Part shown: one piece after another, positions 57,866-64,000 of the stretch
How the letters are laid out: the number at the start of each line of letters is the position of its first letter
Position numbering within the stretch: position 1 is the stretch's first letter
NCBI GenBank assembly: GCA_964017195.1
Contig: OZ024895.1
Location: forward strand, 22,565,733 to 22,629,732
Direction of reading: 5' to 3'
Origin: Siderastrea radians
Taxonomy: Eukaryota > Cnidaria > Anthozoa > Scleractinia > Rhizangiidae
DNA length: 64,000 nucleotides
The notes under the pieces: model-generated
The model's database searches: none
Seen by the model: only the letters and a program-made list of their open reading frames with translations
What the model was told of the DNA's origin: nothing
Made by a program: the position numbers and the translations under genes

Positions 57866-60423
57866 ATGTAAATACAGAATTAAACTGAAAAGTTACAACT
57901 ACCGTTTAACCCTTTACCTTTGATAACCTGGAGAAAATAAACGTCCAATGGTCCTCGCAACCTCCTTTAGTTCGTGGCTTCGCTGATTAAGTCTTTTTGG
58001 CCGTCGATTTCCGAAATAAGCAAGCAACGCAATTCCTAAATCTAAAAGTCGGCGCGTGGACATATACACCAAACTTCGAAAGTGACTCGCCGAGGCATTG
58101 CTCGAGAAAGAAATGATTTAAGACATATAATTAAGTTAAATTTGAATGTTGTATGCCGAGTGGTTCTTCATCGCAGGCGAGAAGGTTTGCCAACTAAACG
58201 GCGAAGTACAGGTTGACATATGTACCAAGGAGTCCTACATTCTTCTCTAAGACTTCGATCAAGGATTTACAATAACGCCTTGGTCGAAAAGGTTGCTTTT
58301 TCGAGCCTGGAACTTCTCTCATTCGAAACAAGCTTCTTCACAACACACGGACGCCTTTGGACGTGAAAGCGAGGTCGTTTGGTATCATGAAAGCGAGTCA
58401 GAGTATACACCAGTTCTCGGCCGAGGTTATGCCCCTGCAAAAACCTACGGGGAGGGGGGGGGGGCTAAATTGGTGTCCGTCCACTACAGAAGAAAATCTC
58501 TATTCACTCCGGCCGGGATTACGGTTGCGTTCTCCTATCGTCGAACGCAAGGGAGCTTTGAGCATGTCCTTACATTTTTAAGGTTTTCTCTGGCTACTTG
58601 TTGCAATGATAATTTTGTTTTAGTGAGGTTGATAAAGTAACTCTTCTTTATTCACTTTTAGGGTGTCTCAGTCTAAATGTTGTTTTTGGTATTTGTTACC
58701 GTCGAACTCTTCGCGTGCTTTCAAATAACATGCATGTTGGTAACGGTTGAGTTACTTAAATCTTCAAGTGTCATCGGTAAAAGGAAATCGGAAGTCGACA
58801 GACGGTGCCACTTTAAAAGAACAAAATATTGACCACAAGCCCCACAAATGACATGTAAAATACGATCAAACGCTACCGTCTCGGGCAAATTTGTTGGAGC
58901 GCTTGCTCGTGTTTTCCAATTTCCCCCTTTAAAAGTATATCGGAACGACTTTATATTCTGCTATATTCTTTTTACAATAGGAACTAAGCATGGAGGCAAG
59001 CTTGAATATCAGAATGTCAAGCACCTCAATGATTTTTGTGGAGATTGTAATATATAACAATTCTTGGCTCCGAAGGCAAAGTGGGCCAAACCGCAAAGCT
59101 GCGAAATGCTCCCGTAAAAGCAATGCAAAATATATCCCATTTTTGTCGGGGGCTCAATCTTTTTCGCATTCAGTTTGACAAAATGGAGAATTTCCGAATA
59201 GTCCTCAATTGTAGATGAAGACAAAAAAGGCTGCAGTCATAGTTGTGAGTGTAACTGGCAAGTAATTTGGACGTAGAATGTTAATAATACGGGCTTAAGG
59301 TTAATCATACTCAAATTTTCTGTATGCGCACCCCTCGGGCTCCTTCTTCTTCCGTGCTCTGTTTGTTGGGCTATACCTATCTCTTCTTATGCATTGGCTA
59401 GTTAAAAGCATCAAACCCTTCCTTTTTAGAGTCAAATGCGCTTTAAACTTTAAAATCCTTTTTTAAGTCTGTAGAAGAAATTGAAGATTCAAGTTTAATT
59501 TTCAGTTTTGTAACCGGAATTTCTTCTCTCCGTTTAAAACAAACAACCTTATAACAAATGCCCTTTGAGACGTATTCGCTGAAATACTGAAAATTCGGGT
59601 GGAGGTTCAAAGATGACAAAATACCCACGCTATTACTGTCGCACCTCAAACATGAGGTTCCATTACTGAGCTGCTTACAGCTTCAGTCAGTCGTCCTAAG
59701 TGGAATGAAACTGGCATGTCCTCAGTTGTCTTAGCTTATCTCATCCAGTCTCAACTGCCTAATTTCTTTGGCATAAACGCAGTTCGAATCTGATCTGTAA
59801 CAAATTTCATGAAAGACACTGGTAATATTCAAACTGCTTCAAAGAATGATTCAAAGATTCAGGGGTACTTATGGTATCTTATGGTAGAAGTATCTCTAAA
59901 CACTTTAGACATAATATAACTCCAAGACCAGAAACAATTCGGAGGCGCTTCATTTCGCGGAGAAAACGAAACGATGTCGCGGAAGCTCTAGCTAGACTGG
60001 AAGCATTCTCTTCAAGGGGCAGATCATGGGGGAAGGGTGGAGACTTTTGCACCCCCCCCCCGCCCCTTGGAAAGATTCCGAACTTTTCTGACTCCTCATG
60101 TCTATCGCTTTTTCATCACAAATATAATAGCATGTTGTTTTTTACTTAAGCCCCCTCCCCCCCCTTAAAACTCCTGGATCCGCCCCTGCTCTTTCCTTTC
60201 CTACGCTCTTCTTTCTTTCTCAGATTTCGCTTTAGCGAACAAAACGTTAAAACTGAAAGAATTAAAAAGGTATTTTCGACTGAAGTACAATATTGTGTGC
60301 CAACGACACAAAGATACAGTGGGGGGGGGGAGGGTTAGGAAATAGGTTTATTGCTTAAATGGTATCGATTTGGTACACACCTAAGATCCTTGCTTTACGG
60401 TTAATTCTGTTTCTCTATTGCAG
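57866..60423. other. Intron 1 of the secreted-protein gene (distal part)
   Basis: Long intronic sequence with G/C homopolymer runs (about 58450, 60054, 60317). Frames at 58293-58640, 58848-59224 and 59871-60149 overlap in several registers and have no recognisable domain. Confidence 0.45.
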
Positions 60424-60444
60424 GCACACAAGCGTCCGGTGGAG
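60424..60444 (+). CDS. Secreted protein gene, exon 2 (21 nt microexon)
   Basis: Acceptor tattgcag precedes 21 nt in phase 1-1, followed by donor gtacga. It adds Gly-Thr-Gln-Ala-Ser-Gly-Gly after the signal peptide, a small flexible stretch around the likely cleavage site. Its phase fits exons 1 and 3 exactly, which is the main support for so short an exon. It could be skipped without changing frame. Confidence 0.55.
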
Positions 60445-62355
60445 GTACGATTCTTTCATAAAACTAAAACTCGCTTGCAGCTGTCCATCGTGATAATTGT
60501 ATTCAACTAAACATGTTTAAGATGAGTTTGCTCACTAGTTTTATTCAGTTCCTTGTAGATTTAAGGTGGTCTTATACTCAAACAAGGTGATGTTAGGTTA
60601 CAAAAGTCACTTTTTTTAAAATGGCAAAATTGTAAACTTTAAACACTTGGGAATGCTGTCTTGAAATAATCTCACTCGATTTCCAGCATTAAAGCAGCGA
60701 GATTTAAGAAATCCAATCGGCAGTATGCGACTTTTTCCATAGAATCGGCCATAGCAACAATTGTTAACATTTATTAAATGCGCACAAACAAGCCTCAATA
60801 AGAACATTACCCCCCCCCCCCCCTGCCTCTCTGTAAAATGACGTCTGGTACTACTGTGGAGAAACACCTGACTGAGGAGAGAGTCCTGAGGTCCGAGTTT
60901 TAACCGACAAAACATGACCCAAATCTTACAGAAACGATGGTTTTTGCATCAAATTACCGTTCAGCTTGTATTTTAGTGTGGCAACTTGAATTTGACAATA
61001 GTTTTAGGATAATGAGCAACGGATAAGCTGTCTAGAATCCGTTCTCTTATCTTTAAGACTGTTTTTCTCCAATAACAGAATTTCTCAAACTGAATGAACT
61101 TTTGAGCACAATATCTCCGGGGCATTGTAACCTAGTGTTCTGAAATTTTCAGCAAGATTAAAGGACTTAATTTCCTAGGTCATAAACCTAAAAAATGCTC
61201 ACGATCTTGAACTGCTTCTCAGTAAGTGAATCCTTGCCCTCTTTTTTATTTCCTTCTACCTTACTTTCTGGAAAAAAAGATTAAAAATAGATTCGAAAGA
61301 GGACAAGCTGCTTAATTTTCGAGGTTTACCTCCTGAAGAATTCATCTGTGGACAGATCTAAGTTGATTTCATACTTATCCAACCATGCATTAGTTAGATA
61401 TCGTGCTTACAATGATCCCTCCTATTTTTTACTGAGAAGGCTGGTTAATCATTAACTATTATGTCATGTGACCTGAAAAGACTCAGTTTGAAGTCAGGGC
61501 GTGAATCCCTATCAAAGGATGGTAAAAGTCTCCCGCAAAGTTCTTTTCTAAAGAAATTCACTTTTTAGGTATAAGACCACCTTAAAGCAGTTGGACTTCA
61601 TTTGAAAATGTCCTCACGCACAGTCAGCACTGAATAAAACTGCCATAATTCATTGCGAGTGGTGTGTTGCAAAGAGGAAATAGACCATTTTACAGTTGTG
61701 TGCTTAGTGTCCTGGCCTTTGAGTGGAAACGAGGCTGGAGTTGACGTTGTTTTGTTACTAATCTGATTGTCTTTCACATTTAAATGATCATGGTGTGAAA
61801 CTTGTTAGCATAAGAACAACACGTTTTACATGTGAAAAGCAGGAAGGTTTGTATCAAAACAAAGTCACCTCCCTTTCCAGTCTAGCCTCACGTCCACTCA
61901 AAGGCCAGATCACTAATCACACAACTGTGAAATGGGGTATTTGGCAATTTGTTCTCATTACTTGATGCAGTCGGGTACTCTCCCAGAAATGACGATTAGA
62001 AATGCTGCGATATCGTTGGATTCGGAAAGATAACGCCGAAAACGTTTTTTTAATGAACAATAACTGATACGATTTTTCATCGCCTCAAAGGAAATTGCAC
62101 GAAGGCATAACTAAAGAAGAAATGCTCTAGTGACACAACTACCTTGCCTGAGTTTTCTCAAAACTGACTGACTGCCTGCCTGATTAACGAATGATTGAGT
62201 GACTGAACTGACCAACAGACAGTGACATGAGGACTGACTCCGCTGCCTGCGTAACCTTCTGATCGAGGACTACTAATTGGGTGTTTAGCTCAAACTGCCT
62301 AACTGATTGAGTTTTTCACTTCTGAAAGCTTGACAGATAAATGGATTGACTGATA
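60445..62355. other. Intron 2 of the secreted-protein gene
   Basis: No gene seen. It has a C-run at about 60812 and loosely repeated 'gactgactg' words at 62160-62350. Confidence 0.45.
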
Positions 62356-62531
62356 CAGTTGACTCCCGATAACTGGATCCTTCCAGGGAAGTCAAAAAAG
62401 GTTCGAGTTAATGGGATTTCGAGTTATCGAGGGGAAAATTGTAAAGAAAATAACCTGAAGGGAAAAATCATTTTCTTCGAGTTAGCGGGAGGTTCGAGTT
62501 ACTGAGGGTTCGAGTTACCGGGAGTCAACTG
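62356..62531. mobile_element. 176 bp Tigger-like MITE
   Basis: Terminal cagttgactcccg and its exact inverse cgggagtcaactg, flanked by TA on both sides. The interior holds tandem 'ggttcgagtta' words. TA target and termini fit the pogo/Tigger group. Confidence 0.9.
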
Positions 62532-62722
62532 TAGATTGATTAGCTGACTGGCTGACTTGTGACTGACTAACTGATAATGCAGGGCTATCTAAATGTAACA
62601 TCGTTCTGCCTCCATTCGTTACTTTCCGCAGCACTAGCAAAAAATAATGGACTTGTCACAGACGTAACAAAAGCCCATATAAGCTTTAGTAAACAAACTT
62701 TCTTTGAATCGCTCTCATCAAG

Positions 62723-62857
62723 GTGCTTGGAGGAACCTGCTTGGTAACTGGGATGACAGTGGGACAACGTGGACAGGAAGTTTGCCCTATAAAAGTAATC
62801 AGTATCATTTCGGGCCAGCGAGGCTATGGGCTACTCCTGTGAATACCGATCATTATG
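62723..62857 (+). CDS. Secreted protein gene, exon 3 (Trp-rich)
   Basis: 135 nt, phase 1-1, between acceptor 'gctctcatcaag' and strong donor gtgagt. It encodes GAWRNLLGNWDDSGTTWTGS, then PYKSNQYHFGPARLWATPVN. Four Trp, no Cys, and many Gly/Asn/Thr residues suggest a beta-rich extracellular module. I do not recognise the family. In-frame continuity with exons 1 and 2 supports the model. Confidence 0.65.
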
Positions 62858-63029
62858 GTGAGTGACTGTAAACAAACTAAGTTTAAAGAAACTGCAGTAA
62901 GAGCTTTGCAAACAGCAAGATGCACGTGACTGTGCATGTCTCTATTGTTTGCACAGAGCGCTTTCCCTAATTGGGCTATGAATCCTTGCTAACCCGTGAG
63001 CTATGGATTCTCAAGTCAGCAATAACAAT

Positions 63030-63111
63030 TTAATAATAATAATGATGATGATGATGATGACGACGACGACGACGACGATGATAATGATGGTGATAATGAT
63101 GATGATGATGA
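63030..63111 (+). repeat. (ATG/ACG)n trinucleotide tract
   Basis: GATGAT repeats switching to GACGAC and back, inside intron 3 of the secreted-protein gene. Confidence 0.95.
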
Positions 63112-63349
63112 CTTAATTGACCCGTGTGCGGCTTTTCAGGGACAATGAAGGAAATAATCCGGATGAACATAAGACTTTAAGAATCCCAACTGGTGGGGAG
63201 GCAGACCAGTTGGCTATTTACGAGCATACCAAGGACAACTCAAGCTAATGCTCAGGGCGGGACCTGAACACGGGACCTTCAAATTTCAAGTACAGTGCCT
63301 TGCTGCCTCCCAGTTGAAAGATTGTCTTAAATAAATTATTAACAAATAC

Positions 63350-63592
63350 TTAAAAATGAACAAATGAATGAACGGATGAATGAATAAATGAATGAATGAA
63401 TGAATCAATGAATGAATGAATGAATGAATGAATGAATGAATGAATGAATGGATGGATGGATGAATGAATGAATGAATGAATGAACGAACGAACGAACGAA
63501 CGAACGAACGAAAGAACGAATGAATGAATGAACGAACGAACGAACGAACGAACGAATGAATGAATGAATGATTGAACGAAAGAAATAAATGA
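63350..63592 (+). repeat. (GAAT)n/(GAAC)n tetranucleotide tract
   Basis: About 240 bp of four-base repeats alternating in blocks GAAT, GGAT, GAAC, GAAT, GAAC, GAAT. Confidence 0.97.
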
Positions 63593-63722
63593 GTAGTTAA
63601 CTAATCAAAGGACTGACTAACTGACTGCGCAACAATCTTTATAACTTACTAACCGAAGCTGATTGCTCCTCAACAGCACTTTTTTGCTATTTTAAGCAAT
63701 TTTGCATTTTTCTTTATTCTAG

Positions 63723-63832
63723 TAGTTACAAGTCGTGTTCATCTGGACAAAAATGGCTGTGGTCATATTTTCAAGTACAAACATGGAAGTGTGAGGGACC
63801 AGAGGTACATAAGTTTACTATTGACTTCCAGG
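63723..63832 (+). CDS. Secreted protein gene, tentative exon 4
   Basis: A polypyrimidine tract and ctag precede this segment (63723 or 63726), and donor gtgagt follows 63832. The best-looking frame reads SYKSCSSGQKWLWSYFQVQT then WKCEGPEVHKFTIDFQ, rich in Trp with two Cys and ending in phase 1 like the earlier exons. That frame needs a phase 2 upstream exon, but exon 3 ends in phase 1. The phase 1 frame is also open (VTSRVHLDKNGCGHIFKYKH) but ends in phase 0. Either a short exon between them was missed, or one border is wrong. Confidence 0.4.
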
Positions 63833-63906
63833 GTGAGTTCAGGGCTTCCGATGGTTTGGTTTCGACGATGCACTACAACCAATTATTCAACCAACGAACT
63901 GCCAAT

Positions 63907-64000
63907 CCATCCATCCATCCATCCATCCGTCCAACCAGTAATCAGTCAGTCAGTCAGTCAGTCAGTCAGTCAGTCAGTCAGTCAGTCAGTCAATCAATCA
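63907..64000 (+). repeat. (CCAT)n then (AGTC)n to the window edge
   Basis: Short CCAT run (63907-63928) followed by an AGTC run from about 63942 to the end. Confidence 0.95.

Noticed and set aside
62585..62767. 60-codon minus-strand frame
   Set aside because: Antisense to the spliced exon at 62723 and without motifs.
62870..63000. Possible extra exon (acceptor 'gtttgcacag', donor 'gtgagc') to fix the phase conflict
   Set aside because: Reading in the required phase meets a stop codon within a few codons.

Overview
The window is nuclear DNA of an animal. Several features point to an anthozoan cnidarian, most likely a stony coral: eukaryotic tRNA genes with internal A/B boxes, GT-AG exon signals, an AT-rich repeat-dense background, and MITE and minisatellite families of a kind I associate with coral genomes. 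The organism call is inference. There are no operons, CRISPR arrays or prokaryotic signals. Nearly all short open reading frames are chance or repeat-derived.

Region 1 (1-27.8 kb) is a decayed tandem array of about 2.3-3.6 kb units. Each unit carries alternating tRNA-Val and tRNA-Asp genes, all on the + strand. I count 11 Asp loci (GTC) and 9 Val loci with three anticodons (AAC, CAC, TAC); several are damaged. The units are full of insertions. A LINE 3' end sits inside the anticodon loop of one tRNA-Val (7217-7467). A longer fragment of the same LINE family abuts half of another tRNA-Val (11109-12555). There is also a 4.8 kb element with inverted arms of about 1.03 kb (13183-17991), a pogo-like element (18540-19316), a 2 kb element (19480-21498) and a 445 bp MITE (24022-24466). 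Empty homologous units elsewhere in the array let several insertion points be read directly.

Region 2 (27.8-49 kb) is mostly repeats. It holds a satellite of about 182 bp arranged in two opposed arms with a MITE nested in one (27.8-31.5 kb), a 13-copy minisatellite (32.0-32.9 kb), a composite inverted-repeat element with a 7 bp target duplication (32952-34376), a 1.78 kb palindrome (35191-36968), duplicated blocks, small palindromic MITEs, and a lone tRNA-Glu(CTC) at 43880.

Region 3 (49-64 kb) holds the protein-coding material. One immunoglobulin I-set exon lies on the - strand (49449-49766) between two (TTCC)n tracts. A large uninterrupted 1319-codon gene (51047-55006) encodes a mostly disordered protein with four SUMO-interaction-like motifs in repeats of about 55 residues, a consensus SUMO acceptor site and a C-terminal coiled coil. 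From 56284 onward lie the first exons of a + strand gene for a secreted protein: signal peptide, a 21 nt microexon, a Trp-rich exon, and a fourth exon whose phase does not fit. That gene continues past the window edge.
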